64,000 nt of DNA from an uncultured Eubacteriales bacterium (GTDB lineage: Bacteria > Bacillota > Clostridia > Oscillospirales > Oscillospiraceae): positions 62,001 to 126,000 of the forward strand of contig URAM01000002.1 of NCBI GenBank assembly GCA_900545815.1, written 5' to 3'. A program made the translations under genes and the position numbers. How positions within the stretch are numbered: position 1 is the first letter of the stretch; each line of letters starts with the position of its first letter. This document shows positions 42,737-50,439 of the stretch, piece after piece. The notes beneath the pieces are model-generated. The model did no database searches. It saw only the letters and a list, made by a program, of their open reading frames with translations, and was not told where the DNA came from.

Positions 42737-42765
42737 ATTATATCACAATCATTTCCACATAGCAA
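42737..42765 (-). promoter_or_regulatory. promoter of the rimP-nusA-infB operon
   Basis: On the minus strand TTGCTA (42765-42760), 17-bp spacer, perfect TATAAT (42742-42737), immediately after the stop of the upstream gene. Confidence 0.75.
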
Positions 42766-42768
42766 GGA

Positions 42769-44049
42769 TTATTTCGTCTCCAACAGTCGTTTTACCACCC
42801 GCTCGCTGGCGTGCCCATCGTCCAAGGCGTTGAACCGTGCGTGGAACCGCTGGTATTTCTCATCGTAGGCATCCTGTTCCAGCGCCTGGGGGATCGCCTG
42901 GATCAGCGCCTCCTCGGTCTCCACGATAGACCCCGGCAGCTCCTTCAAGTCCAGATAGAACCCTCGGATGTCGTCCCGATAGGCGGCCAGGTCATACATA
43001 TAAAATAGGATGGGACGCTTCAAGTTGGCGTAGTCGAAGAACACTGAGGAATAGTCGGTGATGAGCAGGTCAGACACCACATACAGCTCGTTGATGTCCG
43101 GATACTGGGACACATCCCACACGAACCCTTCATAGGCGGCGAAATCGAACTGGTTGGCCACCAGGTAGTGGGCACGGAACAGGATGATGCACTCCTCCCC
43201 CAGCGCCTGCCGCAGCCGTGCGAAATCCACCCCCAGCTGATAGCTGTACCCATCGGCAGAGTCGTGCTGATTGTCCCGCCAGGTGGGGGCGTAGAGAACA
43301 ATTTTCCTGCCGCCGATGTCCTCCGGCGTGATGTGGAGGGCTCGTTTCACCTGCTCCACGTCCTCCGGCGTGTGATTGAGCAGGTAATCGTTGCGGGGAT
43401 AGCCCTCCTGAAGGATGGCGTTCTCCTTCCCCGCCTGTTTCAGGTTCCAAGCAGAGGTGAATTTCTCCGTGGTGAACTCAGAGGGGGACAGGATGTAACG
43501 GAACTTTGCCGCATCCAGATCGTACTTTTCCCGCACTTCCTTCAGGGAATTCATCACATTTCCGCCCTCATTTTGCAGGTCGTACCCCAATCGTTTCAAA
43601 GGCGTCCCGTGCCAACATTCCAGATAGACCTGGTCTTTCTTCGGCCAAATGTGGTCGCTGACCCGATAATTGAACACCCAATACTTTGCCGCCGCCATGG
43701 CTCTTTGATAGGGCACACTGGCCCACTGGAGCACGGTCGTATTGGGGTACTGCTCCTCCAGCCACCGGAACCGTTCCGGATGCTGGAAGATCCACACATA
43801 CCGGTACTGCCCATACTCCTCCGGACGGTTGGCCATGTACTCAAAAATGGCACGGGGCGAGTCGGAATACCCCCGACCGGAGAAGGTGCAGAACACCATC
43901 AGGTTGGGGTCGGTGGCAATGCCCTTGGTATGCCGCCGGAAGGTGATCTCTCGGTATTGAAAGAGCATATGCCGCACCAGCCGTCGGGCAGGCGGGCACA
44001 CTTTCACGAAATCATACAGCAAAATTTTGATGCGCTGTTTCAAAGACAT
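42769..44049 (-). CDS. CDP-glycerol glycerophosphotransferase-family protein
   Basis: 426 aa. TagB/TagF-type GT-B fold: VYLECWHGTPLKRLG (catalytic His), KIVLYAPTWRDNQ, ILFRAHYLVAN and VSDLLITDYSSVFFDYA, which binds the CDP-glycerol phosphates. These peripheral membrane enzymes transfer glycerol-phosphate units in teichoic acid or related glycan-phosphate synthesis. The N-terminal region is amphipathic and basic (KQRIKILLYDFVKVCPPARR), suitable for membrane association. It starts 3 bp after a second family member; both may add successive units. Followed by a terminator before rimP. Confidence 0.9.
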   Translation of the reverse strand: MSLKQRIKILLYDFVKVCPPARRLVRHMLFQYREITFRRHTKGIATDPNLMVFCTFSGRGYSDSPRAIFEYMANRPEEYGQYRYVWIFQHPERFRWLEEQYPNTTVLQWASVPYQRAMAAAKYWVFNYRVSDHIWPKKDQVYLECWHGTPLKRLGYDLQNEGGNVMNSLKEVREKYDLDAAKFRYILSPSEFTTEKFTSAWNLKQAGKENAILQEGYPRNDYLLNHTPEDVEQVKRALHITPEDIGGRKIVLYAPTWRDNQHDSADGYSYQLGVDFARLRQALGEECIILFRAHYLVANQFDFAAYEGFVWDVSQYPDINELYVVSDLLITDYSSVFFDYANLKRPILFYMYDLAAYRDDIRGFYLDLKELPGSIVETEEALIQAIPQALEQDAYDEKYQRFHARFNALDDGHASERVVKRLLETK

Positions 44050-44052
44050 GGC

Positions 44053-45192
44053 TTATACCTCCGCAGGTTCTCGCTGCTTCCGCAGGTGTTCCGGGATGCG
44101 CTGGAGCAGGAACCGGACAATGTTTCCGGTATTGTCCTCCTGAGCGGTCTGGATATACGTCTCCCGATAGACTTGCAATGCCGCCCAATCGTAGTCCTCC
44201 CTCTGCACTGCCTGAGCCACCTCCGCCGCCGTCCGGAAGGCTGCGTGGGGAAACGCTTTCCACAGGTCGATGTTCAGCCCCTGGGCGTCCGTGTAGGCGT
44301 CGTAATCGTACAGGTACAGATACACCGGCTTGTTCAGCAGGCTCACTTCCAAGGAGGCGGCGGAGTAGTCGGTGATCACGCAGTCCGCCACCTTCATCAT
44401 CTCATAGGTAGACCAGCCCTTCCCCACCGACACATCCTCCGGCAGGGTGATTTTGCTCATGGGGTGAGGCTTGATGAGCAGCACTGCGTTTTCCACAGTG
44501 GAAAAGGCGTCCATCAGCCGCTCCATCCCCACTTCCACCCCCGCTCGGAAGGTGGGCAGATAGAGACAGATCTGCTTCCCTGCCAGCTCCGGCCGGGCTT
44601 CCAGATAACGTGCCCGCAGAGCCGGATCAGCCTCCCGCAGATAGTCCACACGGGGCATCCCCAGGGGCAAGATCTTCTCTCTGGGCATCTGAAAGCCCTG
44701 GGCGTAGATGTCCGCCGTGGCCTCGGACGTGCAGAACACATAGTCGTAGTTTTTGTGCATTTCCATGGCCTTCGCCAGCGCCGCCGGCTGTCCGCCGGGC
44801 TTGTCCAGGCACTGGTAGCTGAACTGCTTCACCGCACCCACTGCGTGCCACACCTGCACCACCGTCTGCCCCCGCTTGGGATGGAGGACACAGAGTTGGA
44901 TGGAGTAGGTATCGGTGACGGCAATGGAGGCTGTGGCCAAATGATACAGGCTATGTAAAATAAAGCAGCAGTAGGAGAAAACCTTGGTTTTTCGCCGCAT
45001 TTTTCGGCAGAAATACACGATTTCCGTCTCCGGCGATTGTTTTTGAATCTCCTGGGCCAGCAAGGTAAAATCCAGCGGGATGGTGCTGGACTGGCGTGAG
45101 AAAAAAACGATCTTATTTTTCAGCGGCAGCGGCCGCAGGAAAAGATAGAGAAACCGCAGGCCGGCCTTGGCCAAGCGAAGGATGAATGTCAT
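44053..45192 (-). CDS. CDP-glycerol glycerophosphotransferase-family protein
   Basis: 379 aa from ATG 45192 with GGAGGGAG upstream. It is shorter at the N-terminus than its neighbour (LAKAGLRFLYLFLRPLPLKN, a basic-hydrophobic membrane-association segment). Motifs: VVQVWHAVGAVKQFSYQ (His), ICLYLPTFRAG, VLLIKPHPMSK and VADCVITDYSAASLEVSLL. TagB-like, possibly the primase that adds the first glycerol phosphate. Together with the downstream paralogue and the 48-55 kb operon, it points to a glycerol-phosphate-containing surface polymer. No tagD is in the window. Confidence 0.88.
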   Translation of the reverse strand: MTFILRLAKAGLRFLYLFLRPLPLKNKIVFFSRQSSTIPLDFTLLAQEIQKQSPETEIVYFCRKMRRKTKVFSYCCFILHSLYHLATASIAVTDTYSIQLCVLHPKRGQTVVQVWHAVGAVKQFSYQCLDKPGGQPAALAKAMEMHKNYDYVFCTSEATADIYAQGFQMPREKILPLGMPRVDYLREADPALRARYLEARPELAGKQICLYLPTFRAGVEVGMERLMDAFSTVENAVLLIKPHPMSKITLPEDVSVGKGWSTYEMMKVADCVITDYSAASLEVSLLNKPVYLYLYDYDAYTDAQGLNIDLWKAFPHAAFRTAAEVAQAVQREDYDWAALQVYRETYIQTAQEDNTGNIVRFLLQRIPEHLRKQREPAEV

Positions 45193-45333
45193 GCCGCTCC
45201 CTCCTGTCCGTGGAATTTCATCGCCCTTGAGGATACCGCTGCGGCAGCCCAAAGTCAACGGTAATATCTACCGCTTTTTCAATCATTTTATCATAGCAAA
45301 TTTTGACGGAAATTGCAACCGTGTGCCTCGCTC

Positions 45334-45384
45334 GGCAATCCCTCAGTCAGCTGCGCTGACAGCTCCCTTTACACAAGGGAGCCA
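45334..45384 (-). repeat. dispersed two-hairpin repeat A, copy 3 (inverted)
   Basis: On the minus strand GGCTCCCTTGTGTAAAGG, GAGCTGTCAGCGCAGCTGAC, TGAGGGATTGCC. Stem 1 CTCCCTT / AAGGGAG differs from copy 2 (CTCCCCCT / AGGGGGAG) by compensated pairs. Confidence 0.8.
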
Positions 45385-45447
45385 TTGAGCGTGTCCTCCA
45401 AAGGAACAATTTTACAAAACCTGGAACCCCCTCTTATGTAGATGGAA

Positions 45448-45591
45448 GTGGCACGCAGCAAAATCTCCCAGCCTCCCCTGTGCAAGGGGAGGTGGCACAC
45501 AGCAAAATCTCCCCGCCTCCCCTGTGCAAGGGGAGGTGGCACGCAGCAAAATCTCCCAGCCTCCCCTGAGTAAGGGGAGGTGGCACGGAGT
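45448..45591. repeat. 44-bp tandem hairpin repeat, three units plus a partial
   Basis: Unit GTGGCACGCAGCAAAATCTC + CCAGCCTCCCCTGTGCAAGGGGAG begins at 45448, 45492, 45536 and (partial) 45580, an exact 44-bp period. Each unit holds the hairpin CTCCCCT / AGGGGAG. With repeat A and AT-rich flanks it occupies the 535-bp gap between the glycerophosphotransferase gene and GAPDH, in which I see no gene. Confidence 0.92.
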
Positions 45592-45665
45592 GCCGGAGGG
45601 GTTGTGTGCCAGCGTAACTGCACGACGGAAGAATGTGCGCTTCCCCTCTCCCATCTCACCCCAGC

Positions 45666-45698
45666 ACCAAAAACGCCCAGCCAGTCGGCTGGGCGTTT
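45666..45698 (-). terminator. terminator of the GAPDH gene
   Basis: AAACGCCCAGC / GCTGGGCGTTT, 11-bp perfect stem; the minus strand continues TTTTTGGTG. About 30 bp after the gap stop codon. Confidence 0.85.
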
Positions 45699-45727
45699 CC
45701 GAAATACATTCCGGTTACCGTATGAAC

Positions 45728-46750
45728 TTACTTTGCGTCCTGTTCTGCCATGTAAGCGACCAGGTCGATGAGCTTGTTGGAATAACCCCATTCGTTGTCA
45801 TACCATGCCACCAGCTTCACGAAGTCGTCGCCCAGCATGATGCCGGCCTTTTCATCGAAGATGGAGGTGTTGTAGTCGCCGCGCAGGTCGCTGGAGACGA
45901 TTTCATCGTTGTTGTACTCGATGATGCCCTTCATGGAGCCTTCCGAGGCTTCCTTCACGGCGGCGCAGATAGCCTCATAGGTGGTGGGGGTCTTGAGCTT
46001 TGCGGTCAGATCCACCACGGAGACATCACTGGAGGGGATCCGATAGCTCATGCCGGTCAGCTTGCCCTTCAGTTCGGGGACAACCAGGCCAACGGCCTTG
46101 GCGGCGCCAGTGGTGGAGGGGATGATGTTGTTGAAGACACTGCGGCCGGTACGCCAATCGTCGCCGCCGTTGCAGTCAACCGCCTTCTGCTTGGAGGTAG
46201 CGGCGTGGATGGTGGACATCAGACCCTGTTCGATGCCAAACTTATCGTTGATGACCTTGGCCAGGGGCGCCAGACAGTTGGTGGTGCAGGAGGCATTGGA
46301 GACGATGGTCATATCGCTGGTGTAAGTCTCGTTGTTGACACCCATGACGAAGGTGGGGATGCCGTCGCCCTTGCCGGGAGCGGACAGAATGACCTTCTTG
46401 GCGCCGCCCACGAAGTGCTTGGCGCAGCCTTCTGCGGTGCGGAACTTACCGGTGGATTCGATGACATATTCTACGCCCACGCTGGCCCAGTTGATGTTTT
46501 CCGGCTTATCCTCGCTGAACACCTTGATGTACTTGCCGTTGATCTCGATGCCGTCCTCAACGGCCTTGATCTCGCCCTGGAACCGGCCGAATACCGTGTC
46601 GTACTTGAGCATATAGACCATGCGGTCCAGGTTGGCGTTGCGGACGTTAATGGCACAGACTTGGAGACTGGTCTCTCTGGACTCCAGGCTGCGCAGAACC
46701 ACTCTTGCGATACGGCCAAAGCCGTTGATGCCTACTTTAACAGATGCCAT
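45728..46750 (-). CDS. gap: glyceraldehyde-3-phosphate dehydrogenase, type I
   Basis: 340 aa. N-terminal VKVGINGFGRIARVVL, catalytic Cys in SNASCTTNCLAPL, active-site His in MSTIHAATSKQ, and WYDNEWGYSNKL at the end. It oxidises glyceraldehyde 3-phosphate to 1,3-bisphosphoglycerate in glycolysis. Two coenzyme-site features are atypical: the third Gly of GxGxxG is Ala (GFGRIA), and the Asp that normally holds the NAD ribose after AIN is Val36 (AINVRNANLD). Both hint at NADP or dual coenzyme use. It has a strong promoter of its own and stands alone. Confidence 0.95.
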   Translation of the reverse strand: MASVKVGINGFGRIARVVLRSLESRETSLQVCAINVRNANLDRMVYMLKYDTVFGRFQGEIKAVEDGIEINGKYIKVFSEDKPENINWASVGVEYVIESTGKFRTAEGCAKHFVGGAKKVILSAPGKGDGIPTFVMGVNNETYTSDMTIVSNASCTTNCLAPLAKVINDKFGIEQGLMSTIHAATSKQKAVDCNGGDDWRTGRSVFNNIIPSTTGAAKAVGLVVPELKGKLTGMSYRIPSSDVSVVDLTAKLKTPTTYEAICAAVKEASEGSMKGIIEYNNDEIVSSDLRGDYNTSIFDEKAGIMLGDDFVKLVAWYDNEWGYSNKLIDLVAYMAEQDAK

Positions 46751-46848
46751 CTTGATCTACCTCTTTTACCAAAAAATATTTTTCCTCACGAAAACGCGGA
46801 CAGCCGGACTCATCGGCTTTCCCCCTGTTTTCTTTCGTTTTCCCCTAC

Positions 46849-46876
46849 ATTGTAACAGCTTTTCAATAAAAGTCAA
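46849..46876 (-). promoter_or_regulatory. promoter of the GAPDH gene
   Basis: On the minus strand TTGACT (46876-46871), 16-bp spacer, TACAAT (46854-46849), about 100 bp upstream of the start. Confidence 0.75.
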
Positions 46877-46991
46877 TCACTTTATCATAAGTCCTTCCCC
46901 TATGTAAGGAAATTTCTCCCGAACGTTGCATTTTTCCGTCCTCGCCTATTCTTTCTATGCGCCGCAGCCCCTTGTGAGAACCGGCACGGCG

Positions 46992-47025
46992 CAAAAAAAC
47001 GCAGGCTGCCTCCAGACAACCTGCG
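46992..47025 (-). terminator. terminator of the 79-aa gene
   Basis: CGCAGG (47000-47005) / CCTGCG (47020-47025) with partial inner pairing; the minus strand follows with TTTTTTTGC. Lies 18 bp after the stop. Confidence 0.75.
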
Positions 47026-47042
47026 AAATTTTTGCCCTGCTG

Positions 47043-47282
47043 TTACTTCAGATAGTTCCCGGCAGGGTAGTTGTTGTACTGCTTGCGCACCTCCAGCACC
47101 GGCGTGCCGTCCTCCAGCTGATACGACCGATCCACCTGATGCGCCACACCTCTGCGCTCCATTTCTTCCAAGCAGTTCTGCCGTTCTTTCAGCGCCAGCG
47201 TCACCGCCTCCTGGTGGGGAACCTTCTCGCTGAGGGTAAAATGTATGGTCTGTGACAGACAAGCGTATTTCACTCGTTTCAT
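47043..47282 (-). CDS. small conserved hypothetical protein
   Basis: 79 aa, soluble, mixed charge. Begins MKRVKYACLSQTIHFTLSEK, helical middle (EAVTLALKERQNCLEEMERR), then a likely beta-hairpin (YQLEDGTPVLEVRKQYNNYP). AGGAG lies 11 nt before ATG 47282. No family recognised with confidence; the strand-helix-strand shape suggests a small alpha/beta domain. Own terminator; divergent from carD. Confidence 0.7.
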   Translation of the reverse strand: MKRVKYACLSQTIHFTLSEKVPHQEAVTLALKERQNCLEEMERRGVAHQVDRSYQLEDGTPVLEVRKQYNNYPAGNYLK

Positions 47283-47463
47283 AACACAAAAATCTCCTGT
47301 TCCTTTTCTTCTGAGATACCCCTATTTTAGCACCAAGCCGCCGGCCAATGTAAGCACTTTTTTCTCCAAAATCACACTTTTGTCCCTTCTGCGCAGGCCG
47401 TTGTCCGTCTTTTTTGTGGAAAATCCCCATGGTCACCCCCTACTCATCCGCCCTCTTTTATGA

Positions 47464-47469
47464 TATAAT
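47464..47469 (+). promoter_or_regulatory. -10 box upstream of the CarD-like gene
   Basis: Perfect TATAAT in an AT-rich TTTTATGATATAATATGTG context, 120 bp before ATG 47589; no good -35 at standard spacing. The rest of the 47283-47588 gap shows nothing else I can name. Confidence 0.5.
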
Positions 47470-47588
47470 ATGTGTGGGGAAATTCACGTTTCAGAATCTC
47501 TCCGCCACACTGCGTCCCGTTCGGGGCGCAAAAAACACCGGTTTTCCTATCGGGAGGCCAACCATACTGATCAAAGGGGGACTTGTTC

Positions 47589-48077
47589 ATGTTAAAAGAA
47601 GGCGATCTGATCATGCACGAAACCGCCGGTGTCTGCCGGGTCACCGGAGAAACCACACTGGACGGACTGACGGGCGTTTATTACATACTCTGCCCGCTAT
47701 ACATGAAGGACGCAACGTTCTACACCCCCCGTGACAACGGTAAGGTGAAGATCCGTCCCATCATGACCCGAGAGGATGCTCTGACCCTCATTGACGCGCT
47801 GCCCACGGTGGACTCCATCAAGTTTCAGAACTTCAACGATCAGAAACAGCGCAGCAATGAGATCCTCAAATCCGGCGACAGCCTCCAGCTGGCCAGCCTG
47901 ACCAAGAGCCTGTACGAGGAACAAAGTCGGCGGGCTAAGCGGGGGAAGAAGTCCAGTCTCAATGACTCCACCCTGCTGAAAAAGGCAGAGCTGCTGCTCT
48001 TTGGCGAGCTGGCCACCGCTTTGGAGATTGAGCTGGATCAGGTTCAGGATTTCATTGCGGAAAAGCTCAGCGTCTGA
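47589..48077 (+). CDS. CarD-family transcriptional regulator
   Basis: 162 aa from ATG 47589 with AAGGGGG upstream. The N-terminal CarD/TRCF RNA-polymerase-interacting domain has LKEGDLIMHETAGVCRVTGE and GVYYILCPLYMKDATFYTP; the C-terminal part is helical and basic (LTKSLYEEQSRRAKRGKKSS, ALEIELDQVQDFIAEKL). CarD binds the polymerase beta subunit and stabilises open complexes, often at rRNA and stress promoters. Single gene with its own terminator. Confidence 0.92.
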   Translation: MLKEGDLIMHETAGVCRVTGETTLDGLTGVYYILCPLYMKDATFYTPRDNGKVKIRPIMTREDALTLIDALPTVDSIKFQNFNDQKQRSNEILKSGDSLQLASLTKSLYEEQSRRAKRGKKSSLNDSTLLKKAELLLFGELATALEIELDQVQDFIAEKLSV

Positions 48078-48107
48078 CCCATCGTCACAGCCCATCCACC
48101 ACAGTAT

Positions 48108-48150
48108 CCCTGCGGCAGTCCAGCCAATGCGCTGGCCGCAGGGTTCTTTT
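48108..48150 (+). terminator. terminator of the CarD-like gene
   Basis: CCCTGCGGC / GCCGCAGGG with an inner CCAGC / GCTGG stem, followed by TTCTTTTTTGC. Confidence 0.88.
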
Positions 48151-48206
48151 TTGCTTTTTTTCACAGGATTCTCCCCCCTTCTCCCCCGATTTTCCCCCAT
48201 GGTACA

Positions 48207-48235
48207 TTGAAAAAAAGAAAAGGGCATGGTAGAAT
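48207..48235 (+). promoter_or_regulatory. promoter of the envelope-polymer operon
   Basis: TTGAAA (48207-48212), 17-bp spacer, TAGAAT (48230-48235), about 85 bp before ATG 48322. Likely drives the four genes to 54763. Confidence 0.8.
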
Positions 48236-48321
48236 ACTTACATTCTAAGCTCAATAATGGATGATTGCGCTTTGGGCGCACTTTTTGTCTATTGCCTTCC
48301 TCAGAAAGGAGTACGTTCAAT

Positions 48322-50427
48322 ATGGAAACCAAAACCCCTGCCAAGCCCAAGCAACCGGCTGGCGGCTGGAAGAAACGGCTGGTCTTTTCCGCCATCGTCT
48401 CCGCCGCCCTCACCTTCACCCTCTGCCTGTTCGGCCCTCTGGATCTGTTCTTCAACAACTATGAGGAGATCTGGTTCCACCTCCAGGACATCATCGGCGG
48501 CCTCTTTCTGGTAGCCGGTATCTTCTTTGTCCTCACCACCCTGGTGGGCACCCTCCTGCGGGGCAAGCTCCACGACATCTACATGGCGCTGATGTTCGGC
48601 GGCCTGGTGGGCACCTATGTCCAGGCCAGCTTCATGAACAAGGACTACGGCCTCCTCAACGGCACCTCCGTGGACTGGAGCGCCTACACCGGCTACGGCG
48701 TGGTGAACACCGTCATCTGGCTGGTGTGCATCCTCGTCCCCCTCATCGCCATGCTCATCTGGAAGGAGAAGAAGGTTCGTCCTGTCTTTCTCTTTCTCTC
48801 CTGCGCCCTCATCCTCATGCAGGGCGCGTCCCTGGTGGTGTCCTACATCAACTACCCCACCACCACCGAAAGCGTCACCCTGACCAACGACAAGCTCTTT
48901 GACCTGTCCAAGGACGAGAACACCATCATTTACCTGGTGGACACCATGGACGGCGCCTTCTTGCAGGACATGATGGAGCGGCATCCGGAATACGCTGACC
49001 GCCTCCAGGGCTTTACCAATTATACCAACGCCCTGGCCGCCGGCGCACGCACCCCCGTGGCCATGCCCCTCCTGTTCACCGGCATCCCCCGCACCGAGCC
49101 GGGCGCTTATGCCGATTATCGGGATTCCGCCTGGAAGGATCCGGTGCTGTTCACCAATATGCGCAGCAACGGCTTTGGCATCCACCTCTTTACCCAGCCC
49201 CGATACATCTCTCCCACTGCCGATGAGTACATCGACAACCTGTCCATGTCCTCCAGCATCGTGGGCGACTACACCGGCCTGACCAAGAAGATGTACAAGC
49301 TCACCCTATACAAATACGTCCCCCACTTCCTCAAGTGGCGCTTCTGGATGGACACGGCGGACTTTGACAAGTACCAGAAGCAGGACAAGTATGTGGTCAA
49401 CGACTCCAAGTTCTATCAGAGCTATCTGAAGCACAACGGCTTCACCTACAACCTCACCGGCAAGGACTTCCGCCTCTACCATATGCGCGGCCCCCACAAG
49501 CCCTACAACCTGAACCCTGACGGCAGCCACAGCAAAACGGAGACGTCGGAGAAGGATCAGATCGACGGCATTTTCAACATCATCTTCAACATGATGGATG
49601 ACATGAAGGACAACGGCGTGTACGACAAGGCCAACATCTTCATCATGGCCGACCACGGCGAAAATGACCTGGCACAGTGGAGCGCCCTGCTCTACAAGCC
49701 CGCCGGCTCCACCGGCAAGTACACCGAGAACACCGCCCCCGTCTCCGCCTTTGACGTGACCTCCACCCTCAACGAGATCGCCGGCGGCGACCCCAAGGAC
49801 ATTGCCTCCGGCCGCACCCTGTCCGACATCAAGGAGGGGGAAAAGCGCACCCGCAGCTTCTACCGCACCAGCGGCAGCAACGCCACCCTGAACACCGATG
49901 AGTACCAGACCGAGAGCACCGCATCGGATGCAGACAGCATGAAGCTGTACAAACAGTACCCCCTCCAGGACGCCTCTGCCGCCGCAGAGCCTTACATCCT
50001 GGGCAACAAGCTCTCCTTCCGCCTGAACGAAGCCACCGCCAACATCTACTGCACCGAGGGCTTCCGCTCCCCCGATGGCGGCACCACCAGCATCGAAGGC
50101 CACCACGCCCAGATGGTCATTCCCCTCGACACCCCGCCTAAGGACGGCAACCTGGTGGTCACTCTGACCCGCCGTGACATCCTGGTGGACGGCGACATGA
50201 CCATCACTGCCAACGGCGAGACGGTCTACGAGGAGAAGGACATGACCCCCAAGAGCTACGACTCTCACGAGCTACAGTTCACCGTTCCGGTCAGCGCCCT
50301 CAAGGACGACACCCTGACCCTGGACATCACCTTCTCCGCCATCCCCAAGAGTGAGGACAACAAGGATGCCGGCAAGCGCACCCGCGCCATCCGCGTCTCC
50401 GACCTTGTCATCACCGCAGAGGAATAA
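48322..50427 (+). CDS. LTA-synthase/sulfatase-like membrane phosphotransferase (AlkP superfamily)
   Basis: 701 aa from ATG 48322 with AAAGGAG upstream. Residues 1-190 hold about five membrane helices (LVFSAIVSAALTFTLCLFG, IIGGLFLVAGIFFVLTTLV, VNTVIWLVCILVPLIAMLI). The external AlkP-superfamily domain has the metal Asp in IIYLVDTMDG, the probable Thr nucleophile in ARTPVAMPLLFTG, a metal His in YHMRGPHKPY and FIMADHGEND. All ligands look intact, so it should be active, transferring phosphoglycerol or another phospho-group. The C-terminal about 150 residues form an extra beta-rich domain. First gene of the operon with the YidC fusion. Confidence 0.88.
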   Translation: METKTPAKPKQPAGGWKKRLVFSAIVSAALTFTLCLFGPLDLFFNNYEEIWFHLQDIIGGLFLVAGIFFVLTTLVGTLLRGKLHDIYMALMFGGLVGTYVQASFMNKDYGLLNGTSVDWSAYTGYGVVNTVIWLVCILVPLIAMLIWKEKKVRPVFLFLSCALILMQGASLVVSYINYPTTTESVTLTNDKLFDLSKDENTIIYLVDTMDGAFLQDMMERHPEYADRLQGFTNYTNALAAGARTPVAMPLLFTGIPRTEPGAYADYRDSAWKDPVLFTNMRSNGFGIHLFTQPRYISPTADEYIDNLSMSSSIVGDYTGLTKKMYKLTLYKYVPHFLKWRFWMDTADFDKYQKQDKYVVNDSKFYQSYLKHNGFTYNLTGKDFRLYHMRGPHKPYNLNPDGSHSKTETSEKDQIDGIFNIIFNMMDDMKDNGVYDKANIFIMADHGENDLAQWSALLYKPAGSTGKYTENTAPVSAFDVTSTLNEIAGGDPKDIASGRTLSDIKEGEKRTRSFYRTSGSNATLNTDEYQTESTASDADSMKLYKQYPLQDASAAAEPYILGNKLSFRLNEATANIYCTEGFRSPDGGTTSIEGHHAQMVIPLDTPPKDGNLVVTLTRRDILVDGDMTITANGETVYEEKDMTPKSYDSHELQFTVPVSALKDDTLTLDITFSAIPKSEDNKDAGKRTRAIRVSDLVITAEE

Positions 50428-50439
50428 AAGGAGGCACTT

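Noticed and set aside
45448..45591. Possible CRISPR array
   Set aside because: Units are contiguous 44-bp repeats without unique spacers and there are no cas genes. The 117-bp array also lacks spacers.
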